A DNA stretch of 64,000 bases from the NCBI RefSeq assembly GCF_003205875.1, contig NZ_PUBZ01000136.1:106603-170602 (forward strand), in the 5' to 3' direction. This DNA comes from Herpetosiphon llansteffanensis. Its GTDB lineage: Bacteria; Chloroflexota; Chloroflexia; Chloroflexales; Herpetosiphonaceae. The first letter of the stretch is position 1; each line of letters begins with the position of its first letter. This document shows positions 52,103 to 59,452 of this stretch, piece by piece. Position numbers and translations under genes: made by a program. The notes under the pieces are model-generated. The model was given only the letters and a program-made list of their open reading frames with translations. It searched no databases and had not been told where the DNA came from.

Positions 52103-53593
52103 GTGATTCAGCATGATGTAATTGTGGTTGGCAGTGGCATCGCTGGGATGCGCTGCGCCCTTGAAATTAAACGCAGTGCGCCGCAAGCCAATGTGGCAAT
52201 TGTGACCAAACAATATCCGGTGCGCGCCGCTTCGGTGGTCGAACGCACTGGCATTGCTGCCGCCTTAGGCAATAGCAGCAGCGATAGCGTCGAAGCGCAT
52301 ATTAGCGATACACTGGCCTATGGCAAAAGCAATAATGCCGCCGCAGTTAAGGCGCTGTGTGAGCTAGCTCCCGCTGCTGTGTACGAATTAGAGCACATGG
52401 GCTTGCCATTTAGCCGCTTGAAGAGTGGCCGCATTGCCCAACAACCAGCCTATGGCCATAGCCAGCCACGCTTGGCCAACGCTGGCGATCAAACTGGCCA
52501 TGCGATTGTCACGACCTTGTATGGCGAAATCGTGCGCTTTGGCATCCAAGTCTATCCTGAGCAGTTTATGCTGGGCTTGGTGGTCGATGGCAAAAACGTG
52601 CGTGGCGTGAGCGTGCTCGATATTCGCAGCAGCGAAATTAACATTATCAATGCCAAAGTAACCGTGCTGGCAACCGGCAGCTATGGCCAACTGTATGCTA
52701 ATTCAGCTGATTCGTATGCCTCAACTGGCGATGGCCATGCCGCCGCTTTGCGCGCTGGCATCAACCTGACGGGCATGGATCTGGTTACTTTCCATCCGTT
52801 GGGCGTGGCCAACACTGGCTTGATTATCAACGAACGCGTGCTGGCCGATGGTGCACATCTGCTTAACGCTGCCGAAAAGCGCTTTACCAACGAGCTAGCC
52901 AGCTTTGATGTGGTGGCTGCCGCAATCAATGCAGAAATTGCTGCTGGCAATGGGGTTGATGGTCATGTTTGGCTTGATGTTCGGCATCTGCCAACCAGCC
53001 AAATCCGTGAGCGCTATCCCCATGTCTTGGATTACGCCGAAGATTTCGCTGGCGTAAATCCCAAGCACGATTTGATTCCCGTCAAGCCAACCCAACAAGC
53101 GACGCTTGGCGGCTTGTCAACCGACCTCAACGGCAGCGTAGCAGGCTTCGAAGGCTTGTACGCGGTTGGGGCTTGTGCCAATAACGGCGTGCATGGCGAG
53201 CAAGCATTGCCTGGCAACGAATTGGCTGCTGCTGTGGTATTTGCCAAATTGGCAGGCGCAGCAATTGTTGCCAAATTGGGCAGCGCGGTGCATGGCAATG
53301 TGCCAAGCTACGCCACCAGCAACGCCAGCGATGAAGTCGAAGGCTTGTTTGGACAAAAAGGCGCACATAAACTTGGCTTGGTACGCAAAAACCTGCGCCA
53401 CGCCTTTAGCAGCCAAAGCACCAGCAATGAGCAACAGGTTGGCTTTGTGCATAGCCTGCGCGACCAGTTTGGCCAAATTGGCTTGCACGATAAAAATCGC
53501 CGCTTTAATACTGAATTGCTCGAAGCCCTAGAGCTTGATCGGCTGCTTGATGTGGCCGACGCTGTGGCAAAAGCAAGCGTGGCTGCGCTCTAA
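52103..53593 (+). CDS. SdhA-like flavoprotein lacking canonical active-site residues
   Basis: This 496-residue protein is shorter than usual SdhA (about 570-600). The FAD motif VVGSGIAGMRCALE is intact and the overall SdhA layout is clear (ATGSYGQLY, TFHPLGV with His231, FDVVAAAINAEI, LYAVGACANNGVHG). Key positions differ: the covalent-FAD histidine (RSHT) is Ala43; the RGEGG arginine is Leu247; the histidine of the HYxMGG loop is Gln332; the arginine of the NRLG loop is Ala368. The C-terminus stops at AKASVAAL, before the ESRGAH region. It should bind FAD non-covalently and is unlikely to be a normal succinate dehydrogenase. The start is GTG at 52103 with GGAG at 8 bases. Confidence 0.8.
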   Translation: MIQHDVIVVGSGIAGMRCALEIKRSAPQANVAIVTKQYPVRAASVVERTGIAAALGNSSSDSVEAHISDTLAYGKSNNAAAVKALCELAPAAVYELEHMGLPFSRLKSGRIAQQPAYGHSQPRLANAGDQTGHAIVTTLYGEIVRFGIQVYPEQFMLGLVVDGKNVRGVSVLDIRSSEINIINAKVTVLATGSYGQLYANSADSYASTGDGHAAALRAGINLTGMDLVTFHPLGVANTGLIINERVLADGAHLLNAAEKRFTNELASFDVVAAAINAEIAAGNGVDGHVWLDVRHLPTSQIRERYPHVLDYAEDFAGVNPKHDLIPVKPTQQATLGGLSTDLNGSVAGFEGLYAVGACANNGVHGEQALPGNELAAAVVFAKLAGAAIVAKLGSAVHGNVPSYATSNASDEVEGLFGQKGAHKLGLVRKNLRHAFSSQSTSNEQQVGFVHSLRDQFGQIGLHDKNRRFNTELLEALELDRLLDVADAVAKASVAAL

Positions 53594-53621
53594 GCGCTAG
53601 AAACCTAGTGGAGTAGTTTCA

Positions 53622-54374
53622 ATGAAAGTAACATTTCGTGTGCCACGCTTCGATGCTGCCACCGATTTTACCGCAAAATATCAGATCTACCACGTCGAGG
53701 TAACGCCTTATACCACGATTCTTGACGCTTTGAACATTATCAAAGAAGAGCAAGATAGTACGTTGGCGTTTCGCCGCGGCTCGCAATCGGGCATCGACGG
53801 CACGTGTGGCATGATGGTCAACGGGCGCAATCGTTTGGCCTCGACCACGCGCGTGATGGGCTTGAACGCAACCGAAATTGCCTTGGGGCCATTGCCCGGC
53901 TTTCCCGTCATTCGCGATTTGGTCGTGGATTTCGATTCGTTCTTTGCCAAAGATGCAGTGATGTTGCCCTATTTGGTGACCGACATCGCCAAGCCAGAAG
54001 ATGGCAAAGAGCGCTTGCAAAGCCCCAAAGATGCTAACCGCATCGCCTTGGCTGCAACCTGCAACCAATGTGGCTGCTGTACCTCTGCCTGCCCAGTTCA
54101 CTGGAGCAACGGCGAATACTACGGCCCATCGGCCTTGACCCGCGCCTATCGCTTTGTCGAAGATTCACGCGATACCGCCATCAAGGCACGCTTGGATATT
54201 GTTGGCTCGGAAACTGGCGTTTGGCGCTGTCACACCATTTTCAACTGTTCGGAATGCCCCAAAGCCATTCCCAACGGCGAGAATATTCAAGCCCTCAAGC
54301 GCAAAATTATGCTCAATAAGATTGGGCTTGGGCGGATTGAAGTTAAAGTTGCTCGCACCGAAGCAACTGTCTAA
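53622..54374 (+). CDS. SdhB-like iron-sulfur subunit with an altered [2Fe-2S] site
   Basis: This is a 250-residue protein. The C-terminal ferredoxin-like domain is intact: CNQCGCCTSACP supplies Cys147, 150, 153 and 157, and CHTIFNCSECP supplies Cys203, 209 and 212 for the [4Fe-4S] and [3Fe-4S]-type clusters (the last spacing is one residue short). The N-terminal [2Fe-2S] loop is altered: positions of the four usual ligands are Ser54, Asp59, Cys62 and Ser74 in GSQSGIDGTCGMMVNG...LAS. With one Cys and one Asp left, a standard [2Fe-2S] cluster is unlikely. It follows the flavoprotein by 28 bp. Confidence 0.82.
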   Translation: MKVTFRVPRFDAATDFTAKYQIYHVEVTPYTTILDALNIIKEEQDSTLAFRRGSQSGIDGTCGMMVNGRNRLASTTRVMGLNATEIALGPLPGFPVIRDLVVDFDSFFAKDAVMLPYLVTDIAKPEDGKERLQSPKDANRIALAATCNQCGCCTSACPVHWSNGEYYGPSALTRAYRFVEDSRDTAIKARLDIVGSETGVWRCHTIFNCSECPKAIPNGENIQALKRKIMLNKIGLGRIEVKVARTEATV

Positions 54375-54384
54375 ATTGCATGAG

Positions 54385-54450
54385 CGGGCAATCACCACGA
54401 CAAACTATGCTGCGCCGTTGGCTCAAGCTGTTTGCCGTGGTGATTGCCCG
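54385..54450 (+). terminator. Long hairpin between the sdhB-like gene and scpB
   Basis: CGGGCAATCACCACG (54385-54399) and CGTGGTGATTGCCCG (54436-54450) pair perfectly over 15 bp, extended by five more pairs after one mismatch, and are followed by TTTGGTT. It starts 10 bases after the stop of the iron-sulfur gene and could terminate transcription or protect the mRNA end. Confidence 0.55.
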
Positions 54451-54490
54451 TTTGGTTCAACACTTCGGCAAATCACCAAACCATTTAGCA

Positions 54491-55195
54491 ATGAATGTAG
54501 ATCAAGAACCACCTATGCTTAGCACCGCAACCGATCAGCCTGAGCTTGCAGCCGATGTTGTCGTCGATCAACCGCTTGCTGCTCCAGCAGCATTGATCGA
54601 GCAAATCGATCAGCCAAGCCCCGAGCCAACCCTAAGCCCTGAGCATTTGCACCCCGATTTATTGCTGCGTGCCGAAGCAGTGCTATTTGTGGCAGGCGAT
54701 GCGGTTGAGTATGCAACCTTGGCCAAAGCGCTCGAATTGCGCGAGCACGATCTGCCATTGCTGATTGCCGATTTACGCCAACGCTTCACTGGGCGCGGCA
54801 TTCGCTTGCAAGATCAAGCTGGAACGTTACAGTTGGTCAGCGCACCAGAAGCCACTAGCGCACTCGAACGCTTTTTAGGCGTGAGCCAACCACAAAAACT
54901 CTCGCCAGCAGCGCTCGAAGTGCTGGCAATTATCGCCTATCGCCAACCAGTCACACGGGCTGGGCTTGAAGCAATTCGCGGCGTGGATTCAAGTGGTGTG
55001 GTGCGTTCGCTCTTGGCACGCGAGCTGATCTACGAAGTTGGTCGAGCAGAAACGCTTGGCCGCCCAATGCTCTATGGCACAACCAGCCAATTTTTGCATA
55101 TTTTTGGCATCACCAGCCTTGCTGAATTGCCAGCCTTCAATTTTGAGCGCCAAGCCCCAGCCGACCCCGACGCAGCCCAAGAACGGTTGTTTTAA
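54491..55195 (+). CDS. scpB: Segregation and condensation protein B
   Basis: This protein of about 234 residues bears the ScpB winged-helix tandem: HPDLLLRAEAVLFVAGDAVEYATLAKAL, then QKLSPAALEVLAIIAYRQPVTRAGLEAIRGVDSSGVVRSLL, then the ending GRPMLYGTTSQFLHIFGI. ScpB works with ScpA and SMC in chromosome condensation. The start is uncertain: ATG at 54491 avoids the hairpin at 54385-54450, ATG at 54515 is also possible, and the frame is open back to 54380. The N-terminal acidic/proline-rich stretch before the first domain is unusual. No scpA lies in the window. Confidence 0.85.
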   Translation: MNVDQEPPMLSTATDQPELAADVVVDQPLAAPAALIEQIDQPSPEPTLSPEHLHPDLLLRAEAVLFVAGDAVEYATLAKALELREHDLPLLIADLRQRFTGRGIRLQDQAGTLQLVSAPEATSALERFLGVSQPQKLSPAALEVLAIIAYRQPVTRAGLEAIRGVDSSGVVRSLLARELIYEVGRAETLGRPMLYGTTSQFLHIFGITSLAELPAFNFERQAPADPDAAQERLF

Positions 55196-55221
55196 GTCGT
55201 CCAGAGGCAGCGGGGGCGGTA

Positions 55222-55542
55222 TTAAGATCCCCTCACCCCAACCCCTCTCCCGTGCGCGGGCGAGGGGCTTTAATGCTGTGGCTCTTGCGTAATTTGTTGG
55301 TGAAATGGTCGAGAGGGCGGTGTTAAGATGCCCTCACCCCAACCCCTCTCCTGTGCGCGGGCGAGGGGCTTTTTCATCCAGATCGCTGGGAAATCATCGT
55401 TGACTCCCCCTCGCCCGCGTAGAGTAAGAGCAGGCGAGGGGCTTTAAGCCCGTGGTTCTGCGCAATTCCTTGGTGAACACCATCGTTGACTCCCCCTCGC
55501 CCGCGTTCAGTGGGAGAGGGGGCTGGGGGGTGAGGGAACATA
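55222..55542. repeat. REP/BIME-like array, four partial units
   Basis: This 349-base gap contains no gene. Two direct units (CCCTCACCCCAACCCCTCTCC...GCGGGCGAGGGG) at about 55223 and 55331 are followed by two inverted units near 55402 and 55490 (CTCCCCCTCGCCCGCG), giving a head-to-tail then inverted array. Confidence 0.8.
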
Positions 55543-55544
55543 CC

Positions 55545-56222
55545 CTACACCAACGGTGCTGCTTCTGCTGGCTCGCTAACAATCGGCTCTGGTTTGGCCG
55601 CATGGGGCAAGGCCTTGAACAATTTCAGGCCCCATTGCACCGCTGGGCCGATGCTCACTGCAAACAGCAAGGTTCCCCAGCCAACATCGCCGCCCATGAT
55701 CCAGCCCAAAAAAAGCACCGAAAGCTCGATGCCAGTTCGGACATGGCGCACTGGCCAGTTGAAACGTTGCACCAAAAACAGCATAAAACTATCGCGTGGG
55801 CCAGCACCCATATTAGCCCCAATATAGGCTCCGATGCCAATGCCACACAGCAGCAACGCCAACAGATAGTAGCCCAATTGCCATGGCCAGCTTGATACCA
55901 TGGGAATCAAGGGCATGGTTAAATCGGTGACTAGCCCAATTAAAATAATATTGCTAATTGTGCCCCAGCCAAAGCGAATATCAACCAGCAGCAACATTGC
56001 CATCAGCGCAAAGCCAACCAATTCGCTGACCAAGCCAACTTTCAAACCAGTTAGTTTGTTAATCCCTTGGTGAAAGAGATCCCACGGCCCCAACCCAAAC
56101 TGGCTCTGCATCATAAAGCTAATTGCCAGGCCATACATGCTCAAGCCAAAGATTAATTGAACCCATTGGCGAGCAGCAACTGGCCGAAAATCGAAATGGC
56201 GGGCGATAAATGAACCAAACAT
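55545..56222 (-). CDS. YitT/YczE-like membrane protein
   Basis: This 225-residue membrane protein has about five helices (VQLIFGLSMYGLAISFMMQ, LVSELVGFALMAMLLLVDI, YYLLALLLCGIGIGAYIGANMG). The FGLGPWDLFHQGINKLTGLKVG and MGAGPRDSFMLFLVQRF repeats are two related half-modules of the YczE/YitT class. The substrate is unknown. The ATG at 56222 has AAGGA 7-8 bases upstream; the upstream extension does not look like protein. It is transcribed divergently from the HtrA gene. Confidence 0.78.
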   Translation of the reverse strand: MFGSFIARHFDFRPVAARQWVQLIFGLSMYGLAISFMMQSQFGLGPWDLFHQGINKLTGLKVGLVSELVGFALMAMLLLVDIRFGWGTISNIILIGLVTDLTMPLIPMVSSWPWQLGYYLLALLLCGIGIGAYIGANMGAGPRDSFMLFLVQRFNWPVRHVRTGIELSVLFLGWIMGGDVGWGTLLFAVSIGPAVQWGLKLFKALPHAAKPEPIVSEPAEAAPLV

Positions 56223-56406
56223 AGAGCCATCCTTGTGGAGCAATAAACCAATAGCATGTGTTTTAACAGATTGTCCTAGCGACAACGAGTGACAATTGGT
56301 AAACATGGATCAGGACAATTATACGCAACTTTGCTTGTAGGAGGATGGCGCTGCTTTTGCTATACTCGGCATAGGTTGCAAATTGGACTAGCTTTTTGGA
56401 GGTTGT

Positions 56407-57531
56407 ATGCAGCTTCGTGACCGCTTAGGCTGGATGTTAAGTGGAATTTTGCTGGGAATGTTGTTAATGGTCAGTTGCGATGTGGTTACTCAATCGCCAA
56501 CTGCACGGCCAAGCGTCGCCGATGCGGCAATTGTGCCGTCGAATGTGCCACAGTCTACGACCGCCGCGCAACTTCCGGTCAATCAAGCGTCGGTCGATGC
56601 CTATAGTAATGTGATTCGGGCGGTTTACAATCGCGGCAATCCCTCAGTCGTGCGCATCGATGTGCAAAGTAGCCAAGGCGAATCGCTTGGTACAGGCTTT
56701 GTGATCGATAAAGAAGGCCATATTGTGACCAATAATCACGTTGTGGGCAGCAGTAGCAGTGTTTTGGTCAATTTTATTGATGGCGAGGCAGCGATTGCCG
56801 ATTTGGTTGGGATTGATAGCGATTCGGACTTGGCAGTGATTAAAGTGCGCAATCCAAATCCCAATATCTTAGTGCCAGTTGAATTTGGCGATTCGTCAGC
56901 GATTCAAGTTGGTGATGTGGTGGTGGCAATTGGCAATCCCTATGGCGAAAATCGCACCGCCACAGCAGGCATTATCAGCGCAATTCGCGGGGCCAAGAAT
57001 GAAGGCGGCGGCAGCACGTTCTCAATCCCCGGCGTGCTGCAAACCGACGCAGCGATTAACCCGGGCAATTCGGGCGGGCCGTTGTTCAATAGCCAAGGCC
57101 AAGTGATTGGGGTCAATACCTTTATTCTCGACCCATCAGGCCGTGGCGCGAACATCGGCTTGGGTTTTGCAGTGCCAGCCAATTTGGTCAAACTGGTTGC
57201 GCCAGCAATTATTCGTGATGGCAGCTATACCCACCCATTCCTTGGTGCAGCCTTGGCCAGCGCCGATAGCTACTTCGCCGAAGCTAATAACTTGCCAAGC
57301 AAAGGCGTTGTCATTACCCAACTCTACGAAGGGCCTGCGGCTCAATCAGGGTTGCAAGTTGGCGATGTGATTGTGGCTGTCAATGGCCAAGCAGTGCTCG
57401 AATCTGGCGACGTGATTGCAATCTTGGAGCTAACCACCAAACCAGGCGATCGGATTACGATTTCGGTGGCCGAGGGTGGTGGCCGGACGCGCGATGTGCA
57501 AGTGCAAGTTGGCGCTCGCCCAGGCCGCTAA
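56407..57531 (+). CDS. HtrA/DegP-type serine protease lipoprotein
   Basis: This 374-residue protein has a lipoprotein signal (GILLGMLLMVSC, Cys24), a short linker, and a trypsin-like domain (about 65-270) with the triad His111 (VTNNHVVG), Asp141 (DSDSDLAVIKV) and Ser222 (NPGNSGGPLF). A PDZ domain (about 280-370) has LQVGDVIVAVNGQAVLESGD. It degrades or refolds damaged envelope proteins. Only one PDZ is present, so it is of the DegS/HtrA type. GGAGG precedes the ATG by 4-5 bases. Confidence 0.94.
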   Translation: MQLRDRLGWMLSGILLGMLLMVSCDVVTQSPTARPSVADAAIVPSNVPQSTTAAQLPVNQASVDAYSNVIRAVYNRGNPSVVRIDVQSSQGESLGTGFVIDKEGHIVTNNHVVGSSSSVLVNFIDGEAAIADLVGIDSDSDLAVIKVRNPNPNILVPVEFGDSSAIQVGDVVVAIGNPYGENRTATAGIISAIRGAKNEGGGSTFSIPGVLQTDAAINPGNSGGPLFNSQGQVIGVNTFILDPSGRGANIGLGFAVPANLVKLVAPAIIRDGSYTHPFLGAALASADSYFAEANNLPSKGVVITQLYEGPAAQSGLQVGDVIVAVNGQAVLESGDVIAILELTTKPGDRITISVAEGGGRTRDVQVQVGARPGR

Positions 57532-57539
57532 ATCAGGTG

Positions 57540-57893
57540 TTTCCTCACCCCCCGACCCCCTCCTTTCAAGGGTAGGTTTTTAACAATTGATGGTGGCATG
57601 GTGCATTCCCTCACCCCCCAGCCCCCGCTCCCACGAAAACGCGGGCGAGGGGGAGCCGCCATTTTTACCACGAATTCCGCAAAAAACCATGGAATTAAAG
57701 CCCCTCGCCCGCGCACGGGAGAGGGGTTGGGGTGAGGGGATCTTAATACCGACCCTTGTAAGCCGACCCCCTCTCCCACGAAAACGCGGGCGAGGGGAGC
57801 ATCGGTTTTCAGCATGAATCATAGCAAAACCACGAAATGAAAGTCCCTCGATCGCACCGTGGCTGAGGGGTTTGGAGTGAGAGGATCATTGCA
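57540..57893. repeat. REP/BIME-like composite region
   Basis: The gap of 439 bases to the next gene contains no gene. Several units of the GC-rich element are present: CCCTCACCCCCCAGCCCCCG with the CACGAAAACGCGGGCGAGGG core near 57610-57655, an inverted unit near 57700-57740, another core near 57775-57800, and a degenerate copy to 57893. Confidence 0.8.
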
Positions 57894-57904
57894 TTTACCT
57901 CTTT

Positions 57905-57935
57905 AGCCCTAGCGCCACGCGTTAGGGCTTTTGTT
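57905..57935 (+). terminator. Hairpin terminator before the M20 peptidase gene
   Basis: AGCCCTA and TAGGGCT (with inner GCG/CGC) form a stem followed by TTTTGTT. It probably ends transcripts from the HtrA side. Confidence 0.5.
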
Positions 57936-57970
57936 ACAATACAAGTTAGGTCTAGCGAAAGGGGTTCTGT

Positions 57971-59071
57971 GTGTCGATTCGTACAACATTGGTTGATCTG
58001 ACCATGCGTTTGGTGGCAATTCCAAGTGTTTCAGCAGAAAAGCGCGATTTACAGCCAGTGATTGATTTAGTGGTGGCAGAATTAGCCAATTATCCAGCGG
58101 CGCAGTTGCATCATCGCGATGCGAGTGGCTACCCGATGTTGGTGGTCAATTTCAGCCAAGAGCTGACCAGCGATATTATTTTGAACGCCCACCTTGATGT
58201 TGTGCCAGCCCGGCCTGAGCAATGGCAAGCCTTCGAGCGCGATGGCAAATTGTATGGGCGTGGCACGCAAGACATGAAGGGTTCTGCGGCGGTCTACATT
58301 GAAATTATCAAAGAAATTGCCCAATTGCCTGCCGAGCAACGCCCTAGCGTAAGCTTCCAATTTGTCACCGATGAGGAAATTGGCGGGGCCAATGGCACAG
58401 CTTTGTTGCGCGATGAAGGCTGGCATGCCAATTTATTTATTGCTGGCGAGCCGACCAACCTCAATATTTGCCACGGAGCCAAGGGTATTTTGTGGTTGGC
58501 GGTTGAGCAACCAGGTGTGCCTGCTCACGGTTCGCGGCCTTGGGAGGGCGTGAATCCAATTGAGCGCTTGGCTAGTGGGCTTGGCCGCTTGTACGACTAT
58601 TATCCAACGCCTGAGCAAGAAATTTGGCGCACCACGGTTACGCCGTCGATCATCAAAGGTGGCGATGCTGGCAATCGGATTCCGGCCAACGCCCAGCTGA
58701 ATCTCGATATTCGCTGGACTCCAGAAGAAGGTGCAGATGCAGTGATTGATAATGTGAAGCAAGCCTTTGCCACGCCCAGCGAGCCGAATGCCAATGTGCA
58801 AATTTTGCATCGCGGCACGGCGCTGAATACTGCTGCCGAGGAGCCAAATTTACAGCGCATCGTTGAGGCGCAGCAAACCAGCCTTGGCCGCGAAGCCCAA
58901 CTATTTCGCGAGCATTTTGGCTCCGATGCCCGTTTCTACAGCGATGCGGGAATTCCAGCAGTTTGTTGGGGGCCAGAAGGTGCAGGCCTGCACACCGACG
59001 ACGAGTGGGTCAGCATCGATGGCTTAGTCGATTACTATCACGCGGTCAAAGCCTTGCTTGTAATGGAATAA
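57971..59071 (+). CDS. M20 family metallopeptidase (ArgE/DapE-like)
   Basis: This 366-residue dinuclear zinc hydrolase has metal ligands in LNAHLDVVP (His74), the bridging Asp101 in GRGTQDMKG, and the catalytic general-base Glu pair in TDEEIGG (about 135-136), then a dimerisation domain. The end has GPEGAGLHTDDEWVS. It hydrolyses an N-acyl amino acid or dipeptide amide; ArgE, DapE and CPG2-type substrates are all possible. GTG at 57971 has AAAGGGG about 8 bases upstream. Confidence 0.92.
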   Translation: MSIRTTLVDLTMRLVAIPSVSAEKRDLQPVIDLVVAELANYPAAQLHHRDASGYPMLVVNFSQELTSDIILNAHLDVVPARPEQWQAFERDGKLYGRGTQDMKGSAAVYIEIIKEIAQLPAEQRPSVSFQFVTDEEIGGANGTALLRDEGWHANLFIAGEPTNLNICHGAKGILWLAVEQPGVPAHGSRPWEGVNPIERLASGLGRLYDYYPTPEQEIWRTTVTPSIIKGGDAGNRIPANAQLNLDIRWTPEEGADAVIDNVKQAFATPSEPNANVQILHRGTALNTAAEEPNLQRIVEAQQTSLGREAQLFREHFGSDARFYSDAGIPAVCWGPEGAGLHTDDEWVSIDGLVDYYHAVKALLVME

Positions 59072-59074
59072 GCA

Positions 59075-59452
59075 TAATGTAAGGCGGAACCGCGAAGAGC
59101 GCGAAGAACACGAAGATCAGGCTTTGGGCTATTGGCTATTGCAATACCAAAAAACGTTCCGATAGCCCATGGCCCATCGCCTATAGCCATGGAATCTCTG
59201 CGCCTCTGCGTTAAGAATTGATCCACGAAGGGCTGAAACCGCGAAGGACGCGAAGAGCGCGAAGATAAGTTTTTGATGCACGAAGGCTTATTTTTGGCCA
59301 CAGATTGGCACAGATTGTTTTGATTATTGTTCTATGCGCTCTGTTCTTCATCCTTCATGTTTCATCCTTCGGTTGCTCTGCGCCGCTGCGTTAAATTCAA
59401 CAACTCGGTTCGTTATTACCAGCCCCCAGCCCCCAACTGCCGATCCCCAGCA
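59075..59452. repeat. Mosaic intergenic repeat region
   Basis: There is no gene in this 380-base gap. It contains GCGAAGAGCGCGAAGAACAC, GGCTTTGGGCTATTGGC, CGATAGCCCATGGCCC, CTCTGCGCCTCTGCGTTAA and CTCTGCGCCGCTGCGTTAA, CCACAGATTGGCACAG, TTCATCCTTCATGTTTCATCC and CCCCCAGCCCCCAACTGCCG. Confidence 0.8.

Noticed and set aside
52103..53593. Loss of SdhA active-site residues caused by a sequencing frameshift
   Set aside because: The reading frame is continuous, conserved segments lie on both sides of every changed position, and the iron-sulfur subunit is changed in parallel.
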